A DNA stretch of 64,000 nucleotides from the NCBI GenBank assembly GCA_963930655.1, contig OZ005609.1:13436501-13500500 (forward strand), given 5' to 3'. The position numbers and the translations under genes were made by a program. This DNA comes from Myrica gale. Taxonomy: Eukaryota > Streptophyta > Magnoliopsida > Fagales > Myricaceae. The notes beneath the pieces were generated by a model. The model was given only the letters and a program-made list of their open reading frames with translations. It made no database searches and was not told the origin of the DNA. Below, one piece after another: positions 1 to 13,059 of this stretch (positions are counted from its first letter, which is position 1; every line of letters starts with the position of its first letter).

Positions 1-3000
1 AACAATCTCAATCTCCGCCGTCATTCAAATAAAAAGTAATATTAATTCCTGACAAATAATCTCAAATTATCCTAACATGTTTTCACATCACTCACTAAGC
101 TGCCTTTAACATTCCTATCTGTGAAAGTTGCCTTTCGGCTCAAGGGAAAAAATGGACCATCTCAACCCTTAAGATCATGGTGCTCTGGTGTACTGTACAC
201 CGTTCCTGAGCCCAATTAAAGCCTTCAAATAAAGGGTGCTGCTTGATATATCCTTGTCCACATTGCCAGTGGGATATGTGCAAATGGTGCTGGATTACTT
301 GGTATTCTTCATGAGTTGAATATATCAGCCTGCGAAGTTACCAGAGTTTGTATCTTCCATAAATTCCCATGACCTTGTGTGAAGATGACGAACAGTAATT
401 TCAAAGATAGAAACTGATTCATGTTTCACTATTCGATTGGCTTGTTCTGGACTAAGCCTCTGTAAATAACCTCTGAAAGTCTTACTGCAATGATGGACTG
501 TTGCTTTCTGTGCTTCATCAACACTGACAACAACTGAAGAAAGTATTTTCACAGTTGGGGTTGATTATGCTATCAAAGGCCGGAGTAGATGCTCACCATA
601 TATACACTCTAATGCTTGTGAGTAGCATTAGATCCTTAACTGTTAGCAGCAAGTATAACCAATGAAACAAGGACAAGAAGCTATAGAGTTTCATCTCCTT
701 CCTAAGCCATACATGCATAGCTCACTTCCTCAAACCCTGTTAACCGGCAAAGTGTTCGACAACCTTAAAGTGGGGTTAAGCAAAAATTTGTTCATATTAT
801 GGTTTGTTCTGGAGTTCCACGTAGTGAAAGGAAAGGTTGTCGAAAAAATCGCTGGCGAGTTGTTTGATTTGCTGGAGTACAACAACGGAGGGGTTATTGA
901 GGTTGTTGACAAAGACAGTCTTGAAGCTGCCCGATAAGAGTTGCCTAACCGTCTGGCTCCCTGTGTAATTGGCTCCTTATCATTTACCATTGCAGCAATC
1001 TTCTTCTTGCCAGCAACATCCTGTTCATCGAGTTCCCCAAATTTCTCAACAGCATGGTAAAGCTTTCATTCAAATCAAATTCTACTTCTGCTTCCTCTAC
1101 TTTTCTACCTCTCCACTTAGGGGTCCTGCAGACCTTTTTGTGGTGGTCTGAATATTTAGAATGAGTGCAAAGAGATCTGTGTGGAGAAGGTCCACTTTTT
1201 TGTCCATGATCCTCTCAACTGTCTATACCCACTACAACGACCGTTTGAAATGAAGCTATTCGAACTCGAACTCCATTTGCAGGACTCGTTGAAGCACATT
1301 AGTTGCCTGCTCGTTTCTCTGTTGGTCATTCTGACTCACAAGACTCCTCGCATCTACTTTATCTATCTTCTCAGCTTTCAGTCATTTACATTTAGCAAAT
1401 CTCTACCAACAATTGAAGGAAGCTCCACTTTCTTATTGGCTCCTCTCGCATCTTCAGACTGTACAATGTAGCGTTTATGTTCCTCAGCTGTTTCGCTTTT
1501 ATTTTCTTCTATGCTGTCCTTGTCTTTCTCTATCTTTTCTCCACTGTCAAACAACTCAAACTTCTGCATAGTGCTTGGGAATATTTCTCGTAATCTTTTC
1601 CTTATTTTTGCACATGTGAAGCAGTGGGGAATGTTGCTATGGGTGGTTTCACTTAATTTTGTTCTCTTCATCTTTTCTCAGCGGTTACATGATTTGCTAC
1701 TGTCTGATGCACTTTGAATTTGTATGCTTTCAAATCCAGCTGACATGGAGATGAGATTTGGTGGTCTAATAAGCACCTCAAATATTGCCAAAGGAGAAAA
1801 AGTAACAGTCCAATCTGATTCGGATCTTCTTTGGACGATCTCCATTAAGAAGTCATAGTGGATAATCTCCTTTCAGAGAGGTGCACAAGCAGCGGTCTTC
1901 GGAAGTTCTTCTAACCTATACGAATGGTTAGAGTCACCTTTAATTGTTGAAGTTAAGGTGAATGTATGTAGGTAGTGTCCCAATTTTTCCATGTGATTCA
2001 GGTTATCGCTATATGGCTATTGATAAAGACACGTCTATTCTAAATGGTTTGCTTGGATATTGTCCTGTATCCCTTCTTTTCTCCTTGCATTTTATTTTAC
2101 AATTCGTATTTCCATTCTTAATTGCCGGGATGATTATCTTGTTGTACTCCGGACAAGCTCTAGTCAAAATAATACTCCTCTTGTGACCGTTTTATCTGGT
2201 GGTGACAAGTTTCTTTGCATCTGTATGATTGTCTACATCCCTTTCATGCCCTGGCACAACTGACTTTTGAACTGTCTTGTACGATACAATGGCAGAGATT
2301 CTATGGAAAAGCTTATAGCAGATTGAAGAAATTGCAGATAGAAGAAACTACAGGGCATGATCAAAATTGACATAATAAATGGCAGTAACTCTAGTGCACT
2401 TATTGATGCGGAGTTTATTTGGTTTAAAAGCAACTCAGCTTCGCTGTCTGCTTTAATACTTTCCTCGAGCACTACCATGTGGCGATAAGTGTTTGAAACT
2501 TTTTCTCTAGCTCAGGAGTTGGAGATGAATAGTTTGGGTTGCTAATTCCCGTTGCCAGTGGTGTTTAGCATTGACTTACTATGACTGAATTAAATTTCTG
2601 AATGGCCAAAGAGAAAAAGAGAAAAATCTTCGATGATAGACCGGAAATTTCAGCACAATGGGCAAGATGATAGAAGGGGTGTGCTTGAAAGACGAAGTAC
2701 ATATTTTCCGGTTGTTCTAACGGGGATTTACAGTCATTTTTTAAGGTACCCTCGTGTGGTTTGAACTTCATTAAGGTTCCGTTTGTTTCGTTGTATTCTT
2801 ATTTTTATAAATCACTTTACTACTTTTCAGTATTTGGATCCTCCACAAAAACGCGATCAATAGAAACTGGATGTCTTACCTGATATGTGCTCACCCTTCT
2901 AAATTTTGAGAGTTGGAACGGTTCGAAACATAGATGGATTCTTTTAGATGCACATAGAGAGTGAGATCGGAAGAGGTCCGAAAGGAAAATGTTCAAGAGA

Positions 3001-3540
3001 GAGATAAAAGACTACTCATGGTAGAGAATGTGAGAGACTTCAAGCTAGTGAGAGTGAAGAGTGGTAATTTTTTGTTTTGAGAGAACGATCGAGAAGCTGG
3101 GGAAAAAAAATTCACTATTTTAAAAAAGAAGCCTCTTTCCAAAAAGTAGGGTTATATTTTACGTTTGACCGAATACAATTTTCATTGACCGCATTTTTAA
3201 GAAACATCTAAACATTAGAAAATAAGTAAAGAAACAAATGGACCCTCCGTAGAAAGTATTTGCCTATTTGGTAAGGACATTTTTCAAACGTTATGTTTTC
3301 GAAGTAAAGATTCCCATGATATATTATCGTGGTAGCAAACAACGCAATATCATTAATGAATCGGATGAGAGTTACAATTAATTATGAAATTACAACTGTT
3401 TAAATGACAAGTTTAGAAGCTGATGTGCTTGGTTTTTTTATGTTTAATAATGAAGACATCCGTGAAGTTTTATTTTTATTTTTGTGTTTTGAAAAAGGGA
3501 GGGGGAGGATGGGGATGGGGTGGTGGAGAGGAAAGTAAAA
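1..3540. other. Decayed coding-like DNA upstream of PMS1
   Basis: No intact gene is visible. On the minus strand, several short open stretches have protein-like composition: 552-325, about 1060-930, 1375-1255, and 1671-1378. The last is Lys/Glu/Asp-rich. They are separated by stops and lie in different frames, so together they look like a broken minus-strand gene or gene copy rather than an expressed one. I do not recognise the family; I considered a plant BAG/IQ-type chaperone regulator but see no convincing domain. The plus-strand open frames over the same stretch look like shadows. From 2780 to 3540 the sequence is AT-rich and non-coding and probably contains the PMS1 promoter; a purine-rich run lies at 3496-3535. 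Confidence 0.25.
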
Positions 3541-3777
3541 GACCAATCACTGGTTAAACCACTCTTTCTTAACCCGGTTTATTTCACATGCCACGCATAA
3601 ATGCCCGCCAGCACAAGCAAGCTTCACTTCCCCATCATTTTTGGCGGCAAAATCCGAATAGTAGCGCCACTGGTCCCTCTTTCCCTCAGTAAATTACAGT
3701 TGGAAGTTGGAGGGTTTCTACTCTGGAATGTGGAATTCATAGGCTATAGGGTGAAAATTCGTCCAATTAGGGCTTCA

Positions 3778-6700
3778 ATGGAAGCAGCAGCAACTCCTGC
3801 TGATTCTCCAACCATGATTAAACCCATAAACAAAAGCGTGGTTCACAGAATCTGTGCCGGCCAAGTGATTCTAGACCTCGCGGCGGCCGTGAAGGAATTG
3901 GTCGAGAACAGCTTGGATGCCGGTGCCACCAGCATCGAAATTGCTTTGAAAGAACACGGTGAAGAGTGGTTCCAGGTCATCGACAACGGTTCCGGCATTT
4001 CGCCCACTAATTTTAAGGTTCCTTATAATTCAGAAGAGCAATTTGTTTATTCTTTTTGTGCAGCAAAGTGAAATTATTGATTCATTCTCTGTCAGCAATA
4101 AAAAGTGATCCTTTGTCGATTGGGGTTGGGTTCCTTTCCAATAATGGGACTTTGAGTTGTGTATCAGTTGAGATATCAATTTCGGTCGCTCTTGTTGAGT
4201 CCTTTACGAAGCAACTCTAATTACTATTGGATTTATTATGTTTCTTATTTGAAAAGAACTTCCCTAATGAAACTATGAGAACTTATGTTTGCTCTTTATG
4301 CTCGCTCACAAAATTCATCCTGCTTTGTTTTCTGAGGAAAATTATTAATTACCGTTTATAGTGGCCATCTTACTAGGTCTTCTATGGCAGTAGCATATGA
4401 CAATTGTCTCCAAATTATGACAGGTTCTTGTGCTTAAACATCATACGTCCAAATTATGTGATTTCCCTGATCTCCAGTCATTGACCACATTTGGCTTCAG
4501 AGGGGAGGCATTGAGTTCACTTTGTGCTTTAGGGAATTTGACTGTTGAGACTAGGACAAAGAATGAATCAATTGCGACGCACCTGACTTATGAACATTCT
4601 GGTTTACTGGTAGATGAAAAGAAAACTGCACGTCAAGTGGGTACCACGGTTACTGTTAAGAAGTTGTTCTCCAATTTACCAGTGCGAAGCAAAGAATTTA
4701 AACGCAACATCCGCAAGGAATATGGGAAGCTTATTTCATTATTGAATGTGAGTTTCTCTCTTCTATGACAATTTTCATGTTGGTAGTGCTTTGAGTGCAA
4801 TCCTAATATCAACCCATAATTAGACCCAGCTGTTATATAAATTTGCCTTCAAGTTTCAAAGGCTAGGTGTGTCTGTATCTGCGGAAAGCTAATGACATAG
4901 GGTTATAAATCTGCAAAACTCATGGTCTTCATAGTTTTGTATAATCACCGCCATCATTTTCTCATTTTTCAGGCCTATGCCTTAATTGCAAAAGGTGTCC
5001 GATTTGTCTGCACCAACACAACAGGAAAAAATGTGAAGTCTGTGGTACTTAAAACACAAGGAAGCGGTTCTCTTAAAGATAATATCATTACAGTGTTTGG
5101 CATGACAGTCTTCAGTTGCTTAGAGCCGGTGAATATATGTATATCAGAAAGTTGTAAAGTTGATGGCTTTCTTTCCAAGGCTGGACAGGGTAGTGGACGC
5201 AACATGGGGGACAGACAATTCTTCTTTGTAAATGGTCGACCAGTGGATATGCCTAAAGTCAGCAAGCTGTTGAACGAGTTCTATAAAGGTGCAAACTCCC
5301 GGCAATATCCAATTGCAATCATGAACTTTACCATTCCGGAAGAAGCATGCGATGTCAATGTAACTCCTGATAAACGGAAAATATTTCTTTCCGATGAAGC
5401 CTCCATCTTGCATTCCCTGAGGGAGGGTTTACAGCAGATATATTCCCCAAGTAATGCTTGTTATTCTGTTAATAAAGTTGAGGCGCATTCTAAGGAAGCG
5501 AATAGTTCGGAATTGTGTTCTCCTCATGAAAAATCTCCTATGGTGGTAGAACAATTATCTTCAGATGGCGGTTTTGCAGAAGTTATTGAGGACGTTGCAA
5601 AGGATGGAACGCCTATCATAAATGTTGAAGACATTCAGGAGCCAACACATAAACTAAAAGGATCAAATGAAAATAGTATTGGCAAGTCAATGGAGAAAGA
5701 TTTTATTCTTAGAGGTCATGGCACTAAGAGGGCTGATAACAGTAGGCAATTGGCCGATCTCTTCAGAAATTTTACAGTCGATCAAATTACCTCCTCCCCT
5801 TCACGAGCAGTTGTGAAGGGAATTGCTGTAAATACAGATTCATGTTGTCATTCAAGTCGTGTTCAATCCTCACTCAACAAATTTGTTACAGTCAATAAAA
5901 GAAAGCATGAAAATATTAGTACACCATTATCTGAAATGCCTGTCCTTAGAAATCAAACTATTTCTTGTCATTTAAAGAATAGTGATTCTGAAAGGCAATC
6001 TGCAGTTTTACAATCCCCTGCCAACCATGATCAGGTTGAGAATTCTGCTGTAACGAGTGAGAATGAGCCTTCCAAGTATCTTAGAACAGATGAGATCTTA
6101 AGTAAAACAGGAAATCCACTTCCTTCTGGTGGCCATCTTGATGATGGAGTACCAGTAAAGGTGTGTATGTCTATTCTCTGCTTGCACCACTTCTCTTTGC
6201 TTTAGCTTTTTTTTTTTTGGGTTCTCTCTTGTTTCCTTTCGGCACAACCATTAGGAAACTATGAAAACCTTCTTTATGTCAATGTTATTGTGCATTTCTT
6301 GCTCTTCTTCTCTTTGCTTTCTTAAAATCTACATAAACACTAGTGTAGGATTTTCTTGCTATTGGATTTGGCATAGTGGGCTTTAGTTGCAATAAGTTGA
6401 GAACTTCTGAATTATTTTGCCACTGTTCCTGAAATAAATTGCCTTTTATTTTAGAATTCCTCCTGTGCGTAGAAATGATTAGCAAATATGTAAGAAAGAA
6501 AAGAAAGAAAGAAGGTTGTCTTGGCCAATGAGAAGCCCATGAGAAAGAAATGAGCATGTTGAGGACTAGCCTACTTTCCACCCCTGCCTGCCCCTCCAAG
6601 CTCTTGAATGATGAACTTCAGTTTCACAAAGTGCTCGCATCTAATGTTGCTACATAGAAGATAAGCGTGAAATGTTGCCATGACTTTTCAATCTAGACTC

Positions 6701-9700
6701 TTAAGATTTTGCCTGTAATCTATTGTCAAGTGCATAGAATGTAACAGGATTCAAGAAGTCTTATATTTTCAATATTTCTGACCACAAATGAATGTGGTGA
6801 TTGCCAATTTCTCCTCAGTAGAATCATCTCTTGCTTAAGGTTTCCTTCATGAGTGTTGAGTGAAAGCAAACATCTTTCATTTTTTTGGTGTGTGGATACT
6901 TCATGAATAAGAGGGAAAATATTTTTTCTAGTTGTTCCTTTAATGGTTAATTTATCTCCTTCTCTATTTTCTTTAGTTTTTACAAATGGTTACCTAGAAT
7001 TCAGAGATGCTTTATTATAGTTTCGTCAGGTTGAATGTCCAAGTATTGACAAGCTTTTACAGATCCTGTATGATGTGTTAGCTATATTTGTTTGGTATCT
7101 TATGTCTTTGTTGAAACAATGGGTCATGTGGTGGATTGACTGCAGGTAAACCCTAGGTCTTATCACTTTTCAATGCAGGCTCATTTTTTTATGAGAAACA
7201 ATATCATTTCAGGAACCAGTGGATCAAGAGAGAGCAGTGCCTTCTTCTAGTATTGTATCAATTGCTTCATCTAGCAAGGATCTCAACAATACATCGGTAA
7301 GATCTTTTAGTTTTCTCTTCTTTATATTCTTCTTGTTCTACAGTAGATGCTGCAAAGCCTACTTCTGGGCTGCAGATATGTTCTACCTTGGAATTCAGTT
7401 TTCAAGATTTGAAGACAAAGAGGCAGCAGAGGCTATCTAGATTGAAGTTTGATGGTTCTAAACATGGAAGAGTGAAGATGAAAAGGTCTATGAAGTAGTA
7501 CCTTATTTAGAAAAGGATAAGCGATGATTGTGCTCTGTTGCTGACTGAACTTTTTTGTTATGGTCACTGATAGTTGCTATGCTGCTGCAACTCTGGAGCT
7601 TTCTCAGCCAGATAATGAGGAGCGGAAGGCAAAAGCTTCAGCTGCTGCTACCACTGAATTGGAAAGACTTTTCCAAAAGAAAGACTTTGGTAGAATGAAG
7701 GTTGCTGCATGCATTATTCATTATTTATTATTTCCAAATTCGTAAATTAGTTTCAGTGCTCTATACAAGCGCACCAAGAAATTGTATAGGAAAATAGAAA
7801 CTACCTAGTCAGTTTGTGGTCCTAGTTGACTGATCCCTTTTTGCATTTTCGTTCCATGTTGATGCAAAATGCTTGCTATCTTGGAAAAAGAAATTATTAC
7901 TGAGCCCTTGATCCTGTCCCTGGGTTAAAATACATATTTTGACACACCTAATATAAACTTGTTAGATTTGTGGTAGGTTTCTTTGAGGTTACTCCAACCT
8001 AGTCTACATCAATGATTTTAACTTTCTGTTTTTTGAAAATCCAACTTTTGTCCCTTACTAATAGTTCATTTAAGGTTTGGCCAATTTACCCATCCCCACC
8101 CTATCTTAAATACAGGCCATATATACATTCTTGTTGTGGTATTGACCAACCTTTGCTTCTATAATAGGTTATTGGGCAGTTTAACCTTGGTTTTATCGTT
8201 GGGAAGTTAGATCAAGATTTGTTTATCGTGGATCAGGTAACCTTCCATTCAGTAATTGGAAGATTTTTCTTTTTGATAGTTGAAAGTGTTTTACTCTTTG
8301 TATGGAACGGTAAATTCTTCTAAATTTTATCTGTTTTCAGCATGCTGCCGATGAGAAATACAATTTTGAACGTCTTGCTCAATCAACCATCTTGAACCAA
8401 CAGCCTTTGCTCTGGTGAGAAGTTCGATGTTGTCATATAGTTACCACTATTAACATCCTCTACTGCTCAGAATGCTTAACGAGTGATGTTGTCCACAAAG
8501 CTGTTACTACAATGCTACCATTCAAGCGATATGAACATGTTTGTTATCAGCCTAGCAAAAGCTTTACTTAATAGAATCTTGTGTGAGGCAGTTGGTAATC
8601 TAGTTCATGACCTGTATTTTCTTGAAGTGGTAAAGATATGCTTTATCTGGTTCAATAGATGCCTCTTGCTGCATAGGAGGTTGCAGTTGGTTGTCTTGCA
8701 TGCACCTTGCTACAGTTGCTTTTGCTTATGCTATATCTGCATTGATCACAAGTTGACTTCTGAACCTTTGGTTCCAAAATCATATACTTAGGCCATTGAG
8801 GTTGGAGTTGTCTCCTGAAGAAGAAGTGGTTGCTTCAATGCATATGAGTGTAATTAGGTATGACCTAATCCAATTATGTTGTGTGTTTTTCTTATATTTT
8901 TCTCTTAACCATTTCTATTGTCAGCAATTCTGAGACTGTTAATTTACAATCAACACAAAAAGTGAATAACTTGATTTATTTATACTTTTTTAGGCTATTA
9001 TGTTCTTAGTGTATTTATCCAATATAGTTGTACGGCTTAAAATTTCAGGGGTATATTTGTTTATAAGCACTAAAGTTTTCCCCCCGGCTCCCCTTTCCCC
9101 ATAGCAAAATATATAGGTCTAGTTCCTGGAACTGTAACCTCGGTTGGAAATATGCACACCAACACCACACCATGATTATGACAGGCTGTGACTGTGTGTA
9201 CGTTGAGGATTAAGATGAGAACTTAGCTCTTATTGGAGTTCGAATGAGTTTCTGGGGTAGACTGATTGCCAATGATGGAGTGACAGTCAAAAGTTAGAGC
9301 TGAAACGGTGAAACCTTTTTAAGCAGGGAGGCCTAAGTCTTACTGTGTGGGGGCCTCTTGTTCAATCAGATCTGTACTCCAATTAAGCGCAATAAAAAAT
9401 GTTAGTTTCGAGGTGTCATTTTTCTTTTATGTTTATTCGCAACTTGAAATTCCTTCCAATTAAATCAACTAGTGAACCCAGTGTCAACAATTCTATTAAG
9501 ATTCTTACATTTATTTAATCGTAGAAAAAATGCTTCAACTAAATATGCCATACAGACACGTAGCCACACCATTATAGACTCATTAATTGTTTCCTGAAAA
9601 CACTGGCACCTGGTTTGTTCTAACCTGGAGAGTTTTGGTACAAAATTAGTGCATGGTATTTCATAATTGTTAATACATGACAAATAGCTGTTCAAGTTTA

Positions 9701-10740
9701 CAGTGACTTTCCATAGAGATTAATATGGTGGAACCACTTGGATTCTCTCATATTTAGCATTGTTTTCCTACTCTAGAGTCTATTATTAACATCATGCATT
9801 TATGCACTTGGGTAGAAGTGTTTACTCATTCCTAAGACTGCATGGCTGTAAGATTTGTGCGTTACTGGTTCTTTTTTCTTTTCTTATTTTTGTCCTGGTT
9901 TTGAATTCCTTAATATTTTCTACATTCTGATGGAAATATGGATTCTGCTAATTTCAAATTTCAGGAGAAATGGTTTTTCTTTGGATGAGGATCCTCATGC
10001 TCCACCTGGACAACATTTTATATTAAAAGCTGTCCCGTTCAGTAAAAACATTACTTTTGGAGTTGAAGGTAGTTGTTGCTTTCAGATTTCCCCTGATTTT
10101 GATCTGCTCCTAGTTCGAATGTTATGACCATAGCAATTTGTTGCCATGGCATGACATTCAAAACTATCACAAATTACTGTTTTAAGAAATGCTTGCATAT
10201 TGTGTACAGAAGACATTCACTGTAATATATCTCTTTGGACAGATGTCCAGGACCTGATTTCTACACTGGCTGATAGTCAAGGAGAATGCTCGATAATCGG
10301 TAGTTACAAAATGGATACTTCTGACTCTGTTTGCCCAACAAGAGTTCGCTCAATGCTGGCATCACGTGCATGCAGATCGTCTGTTATGATCGGAGACGCA
10401 CTAGGAAGAAATGAGATGCAGAAGGTGATGACTCTAGATTACTCTGAACCCTGTCACCTTAAGATATGCGATCGCCTGAGCTTCTGAAGTCACATTTGAC
10501 TTTGTTTCCTTGCATCATTCTATCTCTCCAATTTTTCTGGACCAGTTATCATCATTATATATATTACAGATGGAAATAAAAATATCGCATTTCCAACTAT
10601 TTTGATGGCTGCAGATACTCGAGCATTTGGCAGAGCTGAAGTCTCCTTGGAATTGCCCTCATGGTAGGCCAACCATGCGGCATTTGGTCGACTTGACTAC
10701 CATTTCCATAAGTTCAGAAGAAATTGATGCGAACTTGTAA
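3778..10740 (+). CDS. PMS1: DNA mismatch repair protein PMS1 (MutL family), 12 exons
   Basis: This is the PMS1/PMS2-type MutL homologue. In the family it pairs with MLH1 as MutL-alpha and nicks DNA during mismatch repair in the nucleus. Exons: 3778-4017, 4424-4747, 4973-6160, 7213-7249 (see finding), 7344-7485, 7574-7700, 8168-8236, 8341-8414, 8792-8857, 9965-10068, 10243-10424, 10615-10740, giving about 892 residues (the Arabidopsis protein has about 920). Visible motifs are the GHKL ATPase motifs [10 protein letters not shown] (43-52), DNGSGI (69-74) and GFRGEAL (104-110). The C-terminal endonuclease motif DQHA-x2-E-x4-E lies at 708-719, ACRSSVMIG at 833-841 and CPHGRP at 865-870, so the nuclease metal site looks intact. 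The middle (about 200-620) is the usual variable linker. An upstream in-frame ATG at 3601 would add 59 residues; I chose 3778 because homologues start close to it. Intron 3 (about 1.05 kb) holds nothing I recognise. Confidence 0.93.
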
Positions 10741-11306
10741 TGGATCTGTATCTTTCCATTACCATTAGTATGCACTTTGGCCTCTGGTTTACCTAACTTA
10801 TTTGTTCAACAATACAAGTCCATGTAAAGATTCTCCATTCGCCTATGTAGGGGCGCTCCATGTATATAACATTTTCGGGGCTCGCTTTCAGGATTCTTCC
10901 GCCACTTCTCTTTAACATTTTTAAGATGATTTTCAAACCCTACTCGCTAACCTTCGGGTTCAAACTAGATGGACTTTTGGCTCTATTTTCTCTTTTTCTT
11001 CTTCTATCATATTGCAGTTTATTCTACGGGAAACTTAGACCTATTTTTGATGTTGCAGCAATCACTCATCTTCGTAGTTCACATATTCATGTTACAGTCT
11101 ATGATTTGCAGTCCTTTCATCGACTCTCCTATAACGGCTTCTGTGGCGGTTCTTTTCTTGACGACGAATGCAGGCTCTAAGCTAAGACATTATGTGACTA
11201 GGACCACTTTTTTTTTTGGTTGAAAGGTGAAGATGACTAGGACTACTTTGTTAGCTCTATTTCCTTTGTCTTCTATTTATTTTGTTCTTTTTTTGGTCGT
11301 TTTGCA

Positions 11307-11354
<48 letters not shown>
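11307..11354. repeat. Compound (TA)n(TG)n microsatellite
   Basis: About nine TA units pass directly into about fifteen TG units. It lies about 570 bp after the PMS1 stop codon and is a likely polymorphic marker. Confidence 0.95.
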
Positions 11355-11357
<3 letters not shown>

Positions 11358-12378
11358 GCAATATATTGATTGTGCTAGAGTGCTTGTTACCTCCCTCCTT
11401 TTGTACTTCTGTTTATATCAATATCTTGCCCAAAAAGAAAAGTTAAACGTTGCTACTAAAAGCTCAAATTTTGGCTAATAATTGAGATCCACCTTAATAA
11501 GGTTTGTACCCAGGATTTTTCTGTCTTTTTAGTATACCGCTTAATATAATTAAAACCAGGGTAACTTTAGAGCCCCCAATCTGACCTAATAAATCATATT
11601 TGTAGTTGTTTCTCTGTATCTCCCTTCTCCTATTGTTTAAATAGACCGGGGAAGGGATCCACCTCATCCCATTCTTATTGCATTTGATTTCTGTCACCAA
11701 AAAGAAAAGGTCATATAAATCATGTGTTGTTAGAGCTGTTAATTATTAACGGGATCACTTTTGTTTTTGGCCTTATCTAACATATATCACGTGTTGCTCA
11801 TCCATTTTCAGGGGGAAAAAAAAGATAACTTACTTTTTGTACTCAGTTTGAAAAGTCTCGATACTTTGTAATTCCATTCTTTTGTTTTTGAGATATTTCA
11901 CCTTTATGGTTCTGGATTTCATTCAGTTTGCATCTCTCATTTATTTATCCCTTAAAATGAATGAAAATCCCAATCGCACCTACTAGGTTTTGTGGGATAA
12001 ATAAAACCTAGTATCGAGAGTTATGACATGGATTCTGGTAAATAAAATGTATTTTGTAATTTTCTTTTTCTTTTTATTTTCTCTATGCTTTATTTATATT
12101 TATTTGTTTTTAATATTTATTGACATTTAAACTTGCAAAAATGACAAGCAGTAGCACAATAGTAAGCGAACTTGAGACACTAACCACCGGCAAGACTTGA
12201 GGAGGAGACTCATTTGGAACAATTGTGAGCTTTTTTGTTTGTTAATGTATTTATTTGTGCGTGTTTGAGATATTTTATATTTTGACTTATAGTGCTTAAT
12301 TTTTTAATACATTTGCAATTGAATTGTTTGAAACATTTTTTTTTTTAGGAAAAAAGGGTCTGTACCCCTTGTAAGCGG

Positions 12379-12440
12379 TCCAACCAGATCATTTTGGACC
12401 GGTCATTCAATTTAGGTACAACCGGAATTTCCGGTTGTAC
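12379..12440. repeat. Two adjacent hairpin-forming inverted repeats
   Basis: GGTCCAA...TTGGACC (12377-12400) is followed by a perfect 12-1-12 palindrome at 12416-12440 whose arms read GTACAACCGGAA. A telling point is that both hairpins share CCGG/GGNCC-type cores, as seen in the subterminal parts of some DNA transposons. No element ends could be assigned. Confidence 0.6.
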
Positions 12441-12805
12441 AGCCCTAGGCCAAGTTAGTTTTTTTAACGGGAACGGACAAAAAGACGTAGGTTTAACTAG
12501 AAGCTTACCACATGAATTTTAAAATAACTTTTCTTATCTCAGGGACAAATTTGCAACATTTCGATACCACATGGACTGTGGGTTCATTTAAGCTTTATTT
12601 TTTCACATAGAACAAGAAAATTTCTCCGCCTACTGATCATTAAAGCAAATAGGATAACCCAAAAAGCTAGCACCATGTTATGTTGCAAGTAATGAAAAAC
12701 TTTCGGTCATTTCAGCCCTACAGCAACTGAGCTTATTCCAGCATGTAGCTGACTTGAAGTAAGGCCTACAGTTTGAGTTTAATACACCGTCCCTAGAAAA
12801 TAAAT

Positions 12806-13049
12806 GGCTTAATTACGGATAAAGGTCGTGTTGTATTCATTTTTAACTAATCAGTACTTCAGGTACAATTTTTAACAAGTCAGTTCTTATGGTCTATTTT
12901 TTAGATATATAAGTTCTCTCGTCCACTAAAAGTTAGCCCACTGACAGAGTCGGGTCCAGAATAGACTATTCAATCTCGAAAATGGACATTCCAACCTCGG
13001 AACTAATTTGTTAAAAGTGATTCTTCAAGGATTGTAATGGAATTAAGCC
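12806..13049. mobile_element. Foldback MITE with 9-10 bp target duplication
   Basis: The 244-bp element begins GGCTTAATT and ends with the complement AATTAAGCC. Its internal arms carry the 'aatttttaacaagtcagttctta'-type blocks of the foldback family seen elsewhere in the window. It is flanked on both sides by GAAAATAAAT (12796-12805 and 13050-13059). A duplication of 9-10 bp points to the Mutator superfamily. It has no coding capacity. Confidence 0.75.
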
Positions 13050-13059
13050 GAAAATAAAT

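Larger units (their letters stand above)
10741..12795. other. PMS1 3' flank and AT-rich intergenic DNA
   Basis: This stretch holds the probable PMS1 3' UTR (first few hundred bases) followed by non-coding AT-rich sequence. Open frames here are short and low in complexity. It includes a (TA)n(TG)n microsatellite and two small adjacent hairpins near 12379-12440, entered separately. No gene is supported. Confidence 0.6.

Noticed and set aside
3601..3777. 59-residue N-terminal extension of PMS1
   Set aside because: It is open and in frame, but family members begin close to the ATG at 3778. A plastid or mitochondrial leader cannot be excluded, but nothing supports it strongly.
7219..7440. 73-residue frame reading through PMS1 exon 4 into exon 5 sequence
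   Set aside because: The reading frame does not match the conserved PMS1 exon 5; it only exists if the intron is retained.
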